From NCBI RefSeq assembly GCF_003611275.1, contig NZ_CP020696.1, positions 62,001 to 126,000 of the forward strand: DNA of 64,000 bases, read 5' to 3'. The notes beneath the pieces were generated by a model, which saw only the letters and a list, made by a program, of their open reading frames with translations, was not told the DNA's origin and did no database searches. The DNA is from Sulfitobacter sp. D7 (GTDB taxonomy: Bacteria > Pseudomonadota > Alphaproteobacteria > Rhodobacterales > Rhodobacteraceae). The translations under genes were made by a program, and so were the position numbers. Below are positions 38,727 to 47,953 of this stretch, one piece after another (the stretch's first letter is position 1; each line of letters opens with the position of its first letter).

Positions 38727-39445
38727 TCGCCTCCCAGATAGGCAGATTTTAAGGTGTCGGACTGCGCCAGATCGGCGGCACTGCCCGCGGCCACGATCTG
38801 GCCATTGGCAAAGACATAGCCGCGGTCAGCCACTTCAAGCGCCATTGCGACGTTCTGTTCGACCACCGCGAGCGTGACGCCCTGCCCGCGCAGCCGTTCT
38901 ATCAGCTCGAACACCTGCCCGATGATCTTCGGCGCGAGCCCCAGCGAGGGCTCGTCCAGCAACAACAGTTTGGGATTACTCATCAGCGCCCGCCCCACGG
39001 CGAGCATCTGTTGCTGCCCTCCCGACAGGGTACCCGCGAACTGGTCGCGGCGTTCGTGCAGAATTGGAAAAAGGTCGTAGACCCGATCCCATGCGGACTT
39101 GACCGCCGCCTTGTCGGTGATCGCAAAGGCCCCCATCCGCAAATTTTCCGCTACGCTTAAGGAGCCAAACACCCGCCGCCCCTCAGGCGACAGCGTCATT
39201 CCCGCCGGCGCTAGCAATTCCGGCGCCCAATCGGTGATGTCTTTGCCCTTGAAATAAACCGCGCCGCTGGCCACGGGCACCAGCCCCACCAGTGCATTCA
39301 AGGTCGAGGATTTGCCCGCACCGTTGGCGCCAAGGAAGGCCACGATCTCGCCTTCCTTGATCTCAAAGTCGATCCCCCGCACCGCTTCAATCGGGCCGTA
39401 GCTGACCGCAAGGGACTGGACAGATAGAAGCGATGTCATGGCCAT
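38723..39445 (-). CDS. livF: Liv-type ABC transporter ATP-binding protein LivF (operon 3)
   Basis: This is a 240-residue ATPase with Walker A GANGAGKSSTLNAL, signature LSGGQQQMLAVGRALMSNP and Walker B LLLLDEPSLGLAPK. The start could be 39445 or the ATG six bases later. It sits between the binding protein and livH. Confidence 0.92.
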   Translation of the reverse strand: MAMTSLLSVQSLAVSYGPIEAVRGIDFEIKEGEIVAFLGANGAGKSSTLNALVGLVPVASGAVYFKGKDITDWAPELLAPAGMTLSPEGRRVFGSLSVAENLRMGAFAITDKAAVKSAWDRVYDLFPILHERRDQFAGTLSGGQQQMLAVGRALMSNPKLLLLDEPSLGLAPKIIGQVFELIERLRGQGVTLAVVEQNVAMALEVADRGYVFANGQIVAAGSAADLAQSDTLKSAYLGGE

Positions 39446-39451
39446 TGACCC

Positions 39452-40606
39452 TTATTGCATCCGCGGTGCTGGAATCAGCTCAGCGGTCGGGCTCGGCTGG
39501 CCCACAAGCTCACGTTCACCATCGGTGACACGGATCAGAGTCACCTCGCGCACTGGCATGCCGTTGGTGCCTTTGTAGGTGATCAGACTGGTCGCGCCGC
39601 GCACGTTCTCCAGCTCGGCCAGGGCATCGCGGATGGCAATCGGATCGGTTGTCCCCGCCGCCTTGACCGCCTCGGCGACCACGATCACCAGATCATAGCC
39701 CACGGCATTGAACACGGTTTCCGACGGGCTGCCGGTCGCGGCCTCATATTTGGCGTTAAACTCAGCCAGCGGGTTGCCCTCGGTTGCATGTCCGGCAGTG
39801 GTGAACACCACCCCCTCGCCGACATCGCCCAACGAAAAGGTCGTCGGGCTGTCGATGCCGTCCGAACCGATCATCTGACTGGTTACGCCCGCCGCGCGCA
39901 GTGCCTTGAGCATCGACGGAAAGTCGGGCTCGTAAGATGAGGTCATGATGACATCGGGCTGCGGATCAAGCGCCGCGATCCGGGTCGCAATCGCCGAAAA
40001 ATCCTGCTGACCGATGGAATGGGTGTCCTGGCCGAGAACCTCGCCGCCCAAAGCCTCGAACACGTCGCTGAAGTATAGCGGCATGGTGGTATACTGGCTG
40101 TCTGGCGAATAGATAATATAGGCTGTCTCATGGCCCTGCTCGCGCGCCCATTCGGCGGACACCGTGGCTTGCACGTTGTCGCCGGGGAAGTTGGCAAACA
40201 TGAAGTCGCCGCCGATCATCGGCAGGGTGGGCGAAGAAGCACAGGTCGAAATCGCTGGAATCTGCGCTGAAGTCACTGTCCCAATCGAGGCCAGCGCCGG
40301 GTCGGCGTCACACGGCAGCACGATCACTGACACGCCCTCGTCGGCCAGTTCCTGCACTGCGATGGCGGTCTGCGCTGCATCCGAGCGCACGTCTTTCTCT
40401 ACCAGTTCGATCTTGATGTTGCCGTTGATCCCGCCTTCGGCGTTGATCTCGTCCACAGCAATATGCACGCCCTCGATCACCGGCCCGTCATAGCCCGCCA
40501 ATCCGCCAGTCTGAGCGGTTGCCAGCCCAATCTTCAGGGTTTCAGCAAAGGTCGGTCCGGCAAGGGCCGCCGCCACTAAGGTTGATGCAAGTATTGTCTT
40601 TTTCAT
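39452..40606 (-). CDS. ABC transporter substrate-binding protein (operon 3)
   Basis: This is a 384-residue periplasmic binding protein with a Sec signal (MKKTILASTLVAAALAGPTF). The mature part begins ETLKIGLATAQTGGLAGYDG. IAVDEINAEGGINGNIKIEL and VLPCDADPALASIGTVTSAQ are typical of the LivJ/LivK group. Its ATG overlaps the stop of the LivM-LivG fusion gene (ATGA). The ligand is probably an amino acid derivative, given the downstream hydrolases. Confidence 0.9.
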   Translation of the reverse strand: MKKTILASTLVAAALAGPTFAETLKIGLATAQTGGLAGYDGPVIEGVHIAVDEINAEGGINGNIKIELVEKDVRSDAAQTAIAVQELADEGVSVIVLPCDADPALASIGTVTSAQIPAISTCASSPTLPMIGGDFMFANFPGDNVQATVSAEWAREQGHETAYIIYSPDSQYTTMPLYFSDVFEALGGEVLGQDTHSIGQQDFSAIATRIAALDPQPDVIMTSSYEPDFPSMLKALRAAGVTSQMIGSDGIDSPTTFSLGDVGEGVVFTTAGHATEGNPLAEFNAKYEAATGSPSETVFNAVGYDLVIVVAEAVKAAGTTDPIAIRDALAELENVRGATSLITYKGTNGMPVREVTLIRVTDGERELVGQPSPTAELIPAPRMQ

Positions 40607-42411
40607 TGAACTTCCTCCAGTTGGTTGCCGTTGTCTTCTTGTTTTGGGCCGAGATAGGCCTCAATTACGGCCGGATCGTTCTGAATCTCTGCCGGGGTCC
40701 CTTCGGCGATCTTGTGCCCTTCGTTCAGCACCACCAACCGGTCGCAAAGCTGGTTGATTAGTTTCAGATCGTGATCGACCAGCAAGATCCCCAGCCTGAG
40801 ATCACGGGTCAGACCGCGCAGGGTTTCCATCAAGTCATCGGTTTCATCGCGGTTCATCCCCGCCGCCGGCTCATCCAGAAACAGCAACGACGGCTCACAA
40901 GCCAGCGCGCGGGCAATCTCGACCCGTCGCTGATCGCCATAAGACAGCGTACCCGCATCTGCGTTCGCATGGCGGGTCACGCCCATCCGTTCCAGCGCGG
41001 CGCGTGTGCGGGCCTCGGCGTTGTGCCCGCCACGTGTCGACAGTGCCGCCACCAGCACGTTCTGGAACACACTCAAGGTTTCGAACAGTCGGATATTCTG
41101 GAAGGTCCGCGCGATGCCACGATCGGCGATGTCTTGCGACGCAAGCCCGGTCAGCGCCTCAGAGCCAAGGTGAACCTCACCCTTGGTCGGCACCAGCACT
41201 CCTGACAGCATGTTCATCAGCGTCGTCTTGCCCGATCCGTTCGGCCCGATCAGCCCGGTAATCTCGCCGGGAGTCAGCGTTATATCCACATTATTCACCG
41301 CCGTGAGCCCGCCGAACTGCATGGTCATGCCCTTGGCCACCAACGGTTCGGTGCTCGCGTTCTTTGCAATCTTGGATTCTTCCTCAGGCATAGGGCGGTG
41401 TGGGAACAGCCGTTCCTCCCATTCCTTCAGGCCCGCCAAACCGTCAGGCTTGCGGAACATCGCGAAAAGAATGATCAGGCCGATGCCAATCTGAGTGGTG
41501 CCAAAGACCGCTGGAACCTCAAGCCCGGCCAAGGAGAACCCACTCTCGAACCGGCGAAGAACCTCGGTCACCAGCGTGATCGCCACTGCACCGGTTATTG
41601 CCCCAGTAACGGTCGTCATGCCGCCGACAATCAGCATCGCCAGCAACAGGAAGGTATCGGTGAAATAGAATTTCTTGGGGCTGATCGCACCCAGAAAATG
41701 CGCGAGCAAAGCGCCCGATAAGGCCATCAGGGCCGCACTCAGCACAAAGGCAAACAGCCGCTCGCGCCGGATCCGAACCCCTACCGCACTGGCAGCGATC
41801 GCGTTCTCCCGTCCGGCCCGTAGCCGCAGTCCCGACACTGAATCGCGATACAGCCGCGCTACGATCAACGCCAGCACCACGCCCCCGGCCGCGACCCAAA
41901 GCGTGGTGACTGCTGGGATGCCAAAGAACGTTTGCGATCCGCGAGTAACATCGCGCCAACCAATGGCGACCCCATGCACGATGATCAAAAGCCCCAGCGT
42001 CGCGATCACCGCGGCCGACCCTTCTAACTTGCCGATCGCCAGACCGATGACCGCCGCCACCACGCAGGTCAGCAAGATCGCAACAATCGTCGCAGAAAAA
42101 ATCCCCACCTCGGTCGTCGCGAGCCAACCAGGCAATTTCGGCAACGTCGCGATCTTAAGGTGTGCCGGAAGCGTAAGTAACGAGGCCGCATAAGCGCCAA
42201 TCGCCATGAATGATAGATGCCCAAAGCTGAGGATGCCCGAGTTGCCGCTGTAGACCCCCATCCCGACCACCGCAATCAGCGAGATGTAGAACACGGTCAG
42301 CACCCGCTCACTCGCCGCGCCGACCGACGACGCGATCAGGGTCGCCGCGATCACAAGCGCGACAATCCCCAGAACCGAGGCGAATATATGCTTGCGTGGT
42401 GCAGTGATCAT
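40603..42411 (-). CDS. LivM-LivG fusion: ABC permease with C-terminal ATPase
   Basis: The 602-residue protein joins two normally separate subunits. Residues about 1-325 are a LivM permease with several membrane spans (MGVYSGNSGILSFGHLSFMA). Residues about 350-602 are a LivG ATPase with IGPNGSGKTTLMNML, RGIARTFQNIRLFETLSVFQ, LSYGDQRRVEIARALACEPS, LLFLDEPAAGMNRDE and ILLVDHDLKLINQLCDRL. The joint is a charged linker around EEERLFPHRP-like sequence near residue 330. Such fusions are known in proteobacteria. It is the first gene of its operon. Confidence 0.92.
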   Translation of the reverse strand: MITAPRKHIFASVLGIVALVIAATLIASSVGAASERVLTVFYISLIAVVGMGVYSGNSGILSFGHLSFMAIGAYAASLLTLPAHLKIATLPKLPGWLATTEVGIFSATIVAILLTCVVAAVIGLAIGKLEGSAAVIATLGLLIIVHGVAIGWRDVTRGSQTFFGIPAVTTLWVAAGGVVLALIVARLYRDSVSGLRLRAGRENAIAASAVGVRIRRERLFAFVLSAALMALSGALLAHFLGAISPKKFYFTDTFLLLAMLIVGGMTTVTGAITGAVAITLVTEVLRRFESGFSLAGLEVPAVFGTTQIGIGLIILFAMFRKPDGLAGLKEWEERLFPHRPMPEEESKIAKNASTEPLVAKGMTMQFGGLTAVNNVDITLTPGEITGLIGPNGSGKTTLMNMLSGVLVPTKGEVHLGSEALTGLASQDIADRGIARTFQNIRLFETLSVFQNVLVAALSTRGGHNAEARTRAALERMGVTRHANADAGTLSYGDQRRVEIARALACEPSLLFLDEPAAGMNRDETDDLMETLRGLTRDLRLGILLVDHDLKLINQLCDRLVVLNEGHKIAEGTPAEIQNDPAVIEAYLGPKQEDNGNQLEEVQ

Positions 42412-42438
42412 ATCGAATCTCGCAGGTCAATTTCGGCC

Positions 42439-42468
42439 AGCATAGTGACCGTATTTTTTCAAAGTCAA
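42439..42468 (-). promoter_or_regulatory. Sigma70-like promoter for operon 3
   Basis: On the minus strand TTGACT (42468-42463) and TATGCT (42444-42439) are spaced by 18 bases and point at the LivM-LivG fusion gene, whose start is 28 bases beyond. The 120-base divergent region to the RpiR gene probably also holds that regulator's site, but no clear palindrome was found. Confidence 0.55.
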
Positions 42469-42531
42469 TAATATTGCCAGTCTTGACAAGATGTTTTCAC
42501 AGGTGCTTCCTTCTTTGGAAAGGGAGAGCCA

Positions 42532-43383
42532 ATGCAAGTTCGCGAACGCATAGAAAAATTGTCGGGCGATCTGACCGCGACTGAGCGTAAGCTTTCGACT
42601 GCGCTCTTGCTTGACTATCCATTTGCCGGACTGGAACCGATCCAGGAACTCGCCCGTGCCACCAACACCTCGCCGCCCACGATCTCGCGTTTTGTCAGCA
42701 AACTGGGATTTCACGGCTATCAAGATTTCCAGCGCCATCTGATCGGCGAGCTGAAACAAGGCCAGCGCTCCCCCGTCGATCTGCAGGCGTCCAGCGCTCC
42801 GATTGAAGGCGCGTTCCTCGAGAACTTTCTCGAACGGGTCTGCACCCTTGTAAAAAGCGCAAACAAGGCTGTGTCCGAAGCCCAATTCGCACGCATCGCC
42901 GAAATGCTGGCAGATGAGAAACGCAGCATCTTTGTAATCGGCGGCCGGATGAGCGACCCGCTCGCGCAATACCTCTCGCGCCACCTACGTCAGATCCGCG
43001 CCAAGGTGTTCCATCTGCCCCCCGACCCCGACGTTTGGCCGGAATACCTGTTGCGAATGCGCGCTAAGGATGTGCTCTTCGTGATCGATTTTCGGCGGTA
43101 CCAGCACAATCTGTCCGCGCTGGCGCTGAAGGCTACTCAGGCGCGCAATGTTCAGATCGTGTTGATGACTGACGAATGGCTCTCACCGATTTCAGCACAG
43201 GCCAGCGAAGTCCTCGCCGCCTCAATTGACGTCAGCACCCTGTGGGACAGCTACACCGGTGCCCTGGCACTGCTCGAGGCCCTGTTGACGCGCATCGCGG
43301 GCGACAACTGGGACCTCACGAAAAGCCGGATCGAGGAATGGGATTCCTTCCGGTTGGATTTTGGAGTTATCAAAGATGATTAA
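42532..43383 (+). CDS. MurR/RpiR family transcriptional regulator
   Basis: This is a 283-residue regulator. The N-terminal HTH_6 domain has LTATERKLSTALLLDYPFAG and IQELARATNTSPPTISRFVS, then KLGFHGYQDFQRHL. The C-terminal part is a SIS domain (DEKRSIFVIGGRMSDPLAQY, then LRQIRAKVFHLPPDP) that normally binds a phosphosugar or other small effector. It is divergent from operon 3 and overlaps the downstream ligase gene by eight bases, so it probably controls both. The GAAAGGGAGAG stretch upstream is a good ribosome-binding site. Confidence 0.9.
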   Translation: MQVRERIEKLSGDLTATERKLSTALLLDYPFAGLEPIQELARATNTSPPTISRFVSKLGFHGYQDFQRHLIGELKQGQRSPVDLQASSAPIEGAFLENFLERVCTLVKSANKAVSEAQFARIAEMLADEKRSIFVIGGRMSDPLAQYLSRHLRQIRAKVFHLPPDPDVWPEYLLRMRAKDVLFVIDFRRYQHNLSALALKATQARNVQIVLMTDEWLSPISAQASEVLAASIDVSTLWDSYTGALALLEALLTRIAGDNWDLTKSRIEEWDSFRLDFGVIKDD

Positions 43384-44689
43384 GACCCCCCTGATTTTCG
43401 CCGCCACCTCAGACCTGGCCGGCAAAACTCGCGGCAAGGCGTTCCCATTGGCAGACCTTGCCAAACGCGCCAAACGAGGCGTCGGCTGGACCCCGACCAA
43501 CGTGATGATCACCTGTTTCGATACTATCGCGGAAAGCCCCTTCGGCTCGCTAGGCGATCTGTTGCTGATCCCCGACGAAGAGGCCGGCGTCGAGCTTGAT
43601 TTCGAAGACGGCGGCCCGGTTGAGCGGATCATGCTGGGCGACATCACGGATCTCGACCGCAAGCCCTGGGATTTCTGTACGCGCTCTTTGCTCAAGACCG
43701 CGCTAAAAAGGCTCAAAGATGCGAGCGGCCTCAGGCTCGTCTCCGCGTTTGAGCACGAATTCCAGTTCAAGACGAGCGGCGATCAACCCGGCGGTGCCTT
43801 TGGCCATTCGGTGTTCTCCGAACGCCGGGTTTTCGGCGAAACGCTAATGGCCGCGCTCGGTCAAAGCGGACTGGGGGCCGACACCTTCATGAAAGAATAC
43901 GGTGCCAACCAGTTCGAAGTTACCAATGATCCGGCGCAGGACCACCGCTCCGCCGATCAGGCCGTTATTCTGCGCGAAGTCACGCGGATGACCGCACAAC
44001 GGTTGGGCGAAGATGTGACTTTCACCCCGATCCGCAATCCTGCGGGCGTTGGCAACGGCGTGCACATCCATCTGAGCTTTCTCGACGACGCCGGCGAGCC
44101 GGCCACCTATGACGCCCAGGGCGTCGCTGGAATGTCGCAGGCTACCGGCGCATTCATCGCTGGGGTGCTAAAATACCTCGACAGCATCATCGCACTGACA
44201 GCGCCCTCGGACGTGTCCTACCTGCGGCTGACGCCGCACCGTTGGTCCGCCGCCTACAACAACCTGGGCTTCCGTGACCGCGAAGCCTCAGTGCGGATTT
44301 GTCCGGTGACGGCGCAGGACAGCTCCAGCGTCGCGCGGCAATATAACTTCGAATACCGCGCCGCCGATGCCACCGCCTCACCGCATCTTGCCCTCGCGGC
44401 GATCATCCATGCCGGGGCGCAGGGCATCGAAGATGCCCTGCCCGCGCCGCAGGTCACAGAAGAAGACCTGTCCACCCTCTCCGCCGATGCCTTAGCAGAG
44501 CGCGGCTATATACGGCTGCCTGAAACCCTGACTGAAGCTCTGCAAAGATTCGAAGACAATGCAACCGTGCGGGGATGGTTCCCGGCCGACTTCGCCGCTG
44601 TCTATACCGCCCACAAACGCGGCGAGCTAGCCGCATTGGAGGGTAAAGACACCGCCACCCGCTGTGTCGCCTATGAAGAAGTTTACTAA
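43376..44689 (+). CDS. Glutamine synthetase-like amide ligase
   Basis: The start at 43376 lies inside the last codons of the RpiR gene, which gives 437 residues. The catalytic fold is of the glutamine synthetase family: VSAFEHEFQFK, MKEYGANQFEVTNDPAQDHR, GNGVHIHLSFLDD, YLRLTPHRWSAAYNN and RQYNFEYRAADATASPHLAL. It resembles gamma-glutamyl-amine ligases (PuuA, GlnT-like) rather than housekeeping GlnA. The partner genes suggest glutamylation of an amine or amino acid as part of its breakdown; the substrate is not shown by the sequence. Confidence 0.87.
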   Translation: MIKTPLIFAATSDLAGKTRGKAFPLADLAKRAKRGVGWTPTNVMITCFDTIAESPFGSLGDLLLIPDEEAGVELDFEDGGPVERIMLGDITDLDRKPWDFCTRSLLKTALKRLKDASGLRLVSAFEHEFQFKTSGDQPGGAFGHSVFSERRVFGETLMAALGQSGLGADTFMKEYGANQFEVTNDPAQDHRSADQAVILREVTRMTAQRLGEDVTFTPIRNPAGVGNGVHIHLSFLDDAGEPATYDAQGVAGMSQATGAFIAGVLKYLDSIIALTAPSDVSYLRLTPHRWSAAYNNLGFRDREASVRICPVTAQDSSSVARQYNFEYRAADATASPHLALAAIIHAGAQGIEDALPAPQVTEEDLSTLSADALAERGYIRLPETLTEALQRFEDNATVRGWFPADFAAVYTAHKRGELAALEGKDTATRCVAYEEVY

Positions 44690-45134
44690 TGAAGCGCCGG
44701 CAATATTTGCGTCTTCGCGCGGGTTGGCAGCCGCAGGACAAAGGAATGCGGACGGATAAGCGCATTCCACCAAAGCAGCGCAGCAGATACGCGGCCATGT
44801 GGCGTCTAGGTTCCCGGTAGAAAAGCGTTGGTACAACTGCGCCCTCAGGAGCGCGGCTATAGCCAAGTTGTGGACTATTGGTTAAATTGATGCCCTTGGA
44901 GCTGCCGTCGGCAGCAGCGGCTGCGGCTACGTCGAGAGTGCGCCCGGACCGAGGTTCGTCGTCGTTATGGTGGCGACCACCGGATGCACTTTCACGACCA
45001 TGTCAGCGGGCGGCCGCGGCAGTTCAACCTGTTTGCAAACGGCCACACCATTGACGATGTCGGAGACAGCGCAAGTTACGGTCTGCATACCGCCTTGCGC
45101 TTCAGCGCCAAAGGGCAGCGTGGCTTACGCTGCG
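44690..45134. other. Spacer between the ligase gene and the TRAP operon
   Basis: This is 445 bases without a supported gene. A frame on the plus strand around 44990-45165 stays open (for example FNLFANGHTIDDVG) but has no start, no known motif and overlaps the convergent TRAP gene end, so it is either a gene remnant or chance. This marks the junction between two unrelated catabolic clusters. Confidence 0.5.
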
Positions 45135-46409
45135 TCAGAACAATAAGTCCGGCAAGAATGTAACCAAGGGCGGCACGAAGGTCAGCAAGAGCAAAACGCA
45201 AATTAGGCTGAGAAGAAATGGCAAAAACTCTTTGGAAAACTCTTCAATTGAACATCGGGTGATTGAGCAGACTGTATAGAGCACTGTTCCGACGGGCGGC
45301 GTAATGGAGCCGATCGTCGTGTTGAACACGAGCACGATCCCGAAATGCACCGGGTCAATCCCCAAGGTCCGCGTGACCTCAATCAGGATCGGCACTAGGA
45401 TTACCATGAGGGCCAGGCCTTCTAGCATGGTCCCAAGCACTAGCAGCAGAACGTTTAGGATCAATAAGACGACATATTTGTTGTCTGATAAGGTAAGCAG
45501 TCCGGAGAGCAGAGTCTGCGGCACCTGTTCAAGGGCCAAGACAAGAGAAAATACGGCCGCCGAGGCCACGATGAACAAGACATTCGCCGTGGTCAGAGCG
45601 GACTCGCGTAGCAGATCATAGGTCTCGTACAGATTAAAGCCGCGATAGATGAACATGCCCACGAGAAAGGCATAAAGCGCAGCAATGGCACCAAGCTCAG
45701 TGGGGGTGAACCAGCCCCCGCGCAAGCCGACAATCAACAGGATTGGCATGGCGAGGGCCCAAAGAGCCGCGCGCGCGCGGGTTGCGATCTGACGGACTGG
45801 CAGCCTTCTTTCACGTTCAGGCCGATACCCACGGCGTTTCGCGACGTAGCGCACAGTTAGAAGCAGTGCCAAGGTGATGATCATGGCGGGAATGACTCCG
45901 CCGATGAACAGGCGCCCAATGGAAGTCTCCGTGAGCAGGCCGTAAACGATCAGCCCGATTGACGGGGGCATGATGGGCGCAATGGCCCCGGATGCGGCGC
46001 TGACGACCGAGGCGAAACCATTGGAATATCCTCTTTCGCGCATAATCGGCGCGATGGTGCGCGCGTCGATCGCAGCATCAGCGTTGGAAGATCCAGACAT
46101 GGCTCCCAGAAACAGCGAGTTCATCACTGCGACCTGGGCCAATCCGCCATGCCAGTGGCCAACCAGCCCATCTGCGAAATCATAGAGCCGCCGGGCAATT
46201 CCGCCCCGCGCCATGGCCGCGCCAGCAACGATAAAGAACGGTACGGCTAGCAATGGAAAGCTTTCGAGGGAGGAGGCCATACGTTGGGCCACTGTGCTGG
46301 CCATCATCGGGTTCAAGGTGAAGTAGAACACCGAAGCACCAAGAATGACGAAAGCAATCGGGACGCCAAGCACCAATAACAGAATAAATACTATGCCTGA
46401 GATGATCAT
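45135..46409 (-). CDS. dctM: TRAP transporter large permease DctM
   Basis: This is a 424-residue membrane protein with about 12 spans. The ATG at 46409 overlaps the DctQ stop (ATGA); the frame upstream lies inside dctQ. LLAVPFFIVAGAAMARGGIA, MSGSSNADAAIDARTIAPIM and SAASGAIAPIMPPSIGLIVY are typical DctM signatures, as is GSITPPVGTVLYTVCSIT near the end. It is the ion-coupled transport unit. Confidence 0.93.
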   Translation of the reverse strand: MIISGIVFILLLVLGVPIAFVILGASVFYFTLNPMMASTVAQRMASSLESFPLLAVPFFIVAGAAMARGGIARRLYDFADGLVGHWHGGLAQVAVMNSLFLGAMSGSSNADAAIDARTIAPIMRERGYSNGFASVVSAASGAIAPIMPPSIGLIVYGLLTETSIGRLFIGGVIPAMIITLALLLTVRYVAKRRGYRPERERRLPVRQIATRARAALWALAMPILLIVGLRGGWFTPTELGAIAALYAFLVGMFIYRGFNLYETYDLLRESALTTANVLFIVASAAVFSLVLALEQVPQTLLSGLLTLSDNKYVVLLILNVLLLVLGTMLEGLALMVILVPILIEVTRTLGIDPVHFGIVLVFNTTIGSITPPVGTVLYTVCSITRCSIEEFSKEFLPFLLSLICVLLLLTFVPPLVTFLPDLLF

Positions 46410-46888
46410 TCGCTGCGCCTCCGCCAAAGGATCACGATATGTAGCAGCTGCGTCACGATGATCGCCCCCATGGCAAAAGCAAGCCCGGCAGAAACGATCC
46501 ACTTAGGCCAGCCGAGCGCCAGAAAGGTTGTAAATCGCGCCGTTGCGACCTGTGCTGTGGCTGCGTGCAATACGGCACTTGATATTGCGATCACTAACAG
46601 GTGCGACAGTAAAAGAGCAGGGCGCTCAAGTGCGCGCGGCAGACGGGAGAGAAAGTAATCAACGCCGAACATCTGTTTGTTCAGCGCAGCGCCAATTATG
46701 CCGAAGAAGACGACGCCGGAAAAGCACAGGACGGCAAGTTCATTAGCGGTTTGAAACCCTTCGCGCAGGATGGTTCGGGAAATGACGTTTGCGCCCACCA
46801 CAACGAGAACGCCCGCCAGAAGCAAAGTCGGGATCACTTCGCCGATCAGGCGCAGCAGGGCTCGTAGAAGGGGTTCTATGGCGCTCAC
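46406..46888 (-). CDS. dctQ: TRAP transporter small permease DctQ
   Basis: This is a 160-residue protein with four membrane spans, the size and pattern of DctQ. VVVGANVISRTILREGFQTA, then NELAVLCFSGVVFFGIIGAA and LNKQMFGVDYF, are typical. It lies between dctM (overlap) and dctP (46-base gap). Confidence 0.9.
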   Translation of the reverse strand: MSAIEPLLRALLRLIGEVIPTLLLAGVLVVVGANVISRTILREGFQTANELAVLCFSGVVFFGIIGAALNKQMFGVDYFLSRLPRALERPALLLSHLLVIAISSAVLHAATAQVATARFTTFLALGWPKWIVSAGLAFAMGAIIVTQLLHIVILWRRRSE

Positions 46889-46934
46889 CTTTCAGGAGGA
46901 GGCTTCCGGCGCGGCAAGGCGCCGGAAGCAATGG

Positions 46935-47933
46935 TCAACCTGCCGCTGCGGCGCGAATTTTGTCAAATAGACCTTCGGGCAGGTCATCGAAGAAGCTTGC
47001 AGTGGCGGCGCGATAAGCCTCAAGGTCGGGATCGTGGAACGTAACCCCGGCGGCTTCGAATTCCTGCCGGATCTCGTTCTCCTGTGCCATTGATTGCTCT
47101 GTAAGCTGTTGCCCGCCGCGCCGGAACTCCTCAATCATAATCGCCCGGTCATCTTCAGACAGAGCCTGAAATGCCTTTTCTGACGTAATCCAGCCGAGGA
47201 AGAGGTTGAAGTGGCCCGTGAGGGTGATCTCTTTGACAACTTCATACCAACGGTTCGCGCGCAGGCCTGTAAGGGGCGATTCACCGGCGCTCACCACGCC
47301 TTGCGACAGGGCGGAATAGGCCTCAGCGGCCTCAACGGTCGTCGCCACGACACCCATAGGCTCAAAGGTGTTAAGCCAGGTTTCCAAAGGCGGTACGCGC
47401 ATTTTGACGCCTTCGAGATCTGACGGGCTGGTATAGGGTTGCGTGCCGATCATATGGCGGGCACCATCGAACCAGTTCAAAGCCAGCACGCGCAAACCGG
47501 CGGTCTGTGCCAGCTGGTCATAGTAGCCCTGCATCAACTGGGAATTTGCAAGACGCTCTGCTTCTTCCGCATTGCCGACGATAAAGGGGCCTTCGACGGC
47601 GGCAAGTTCTGGCACGCCAAATTGGGACAGGAAGCTGGCCGATGCATAGGCGATGGTGGGCTGACCCTGGCTTGCTTGTTCAATCGTATCGGTGGTGGTG
47701 CCCAACTGGGCGCTTGGGAACATCTGGAATGTCACGCGGCCTTCAGTGCGGTCCTGAATGCGTTTGCCTGTCTCCTCGGCAAGTTTGTTTGACAAGGCCG
47801 TGGGGGCGTTCACCGAGGCGATGCGGAAGTTTGCAGCCTGGGCCAGAGCGGATGTGGCGGCCATGCCAAGCGGCAGGCTGGCCAGCATCGCAAGAGCTTG
47901 GCGGCGGCTCAGAGTGTTCATTGGGGTTGTCAT
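46935..47933 (-). CDS. dctP: TRAP transporter substrate-binding protein DctP
   Basis: This is a 332-residue periplasmic binding protein. The ATG at 47933 has GGAGGAGG before it. The signal region MNTLSRRQALAMLASLPLGM has paired arginines and may be Tat-dependent. The DctP signatures RTEGRVTFQMFPSAQLGTTT and LEGVKMRVPPLETWLNTFEP are present, the second with the arginine that binds the substrate carboxylate. That suggests an acid-containing ligand, which would suit a sugar-amino acid conjugate. It follows the kinase gene by 20 bases. Confidence 0.92.
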   Translation of the reverse strand: MTTPMNTLSRRQALAMLASLPLGMAATSALAQAANFRIASVNAPTALSNKLAEETGKRIQDRTEGRVTFQMFPSAQLGTTTDTIEQASQGQPTIAYASASFLSQFGVPELAAVEGPFIVGNAEEAERLANSQLMQGYYDQLAQTAGLRVLALNWFDGARHMIGTQPYTSPSDLEGVKMRVPPLETWLNTFEPMGVVATTVEAAEAYSALSQGVVSAGESPLTGLRANRWYEVVKEITLTGHFNLFLGWITSEKAFQALSEDDRAIMIEEFRRGGQQLTEQSMAQENEIRQEFEAAGVTFHDPDLEAYRAATASFFDDLPEGLFDKIRAAAAG

Positions 47934-47953
47934 ATGGTCCTCCTCCTGACGGA

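Noticed and set aside
44990..45165. Open plus-strand frame with FNLFANGHTIDDVG after the glutamine-synthetase-like gene
   Set aside because: There is no start codon with a binding site and it runs into the convergent dctM end; kept only as a possible remnant in the spacer entry.
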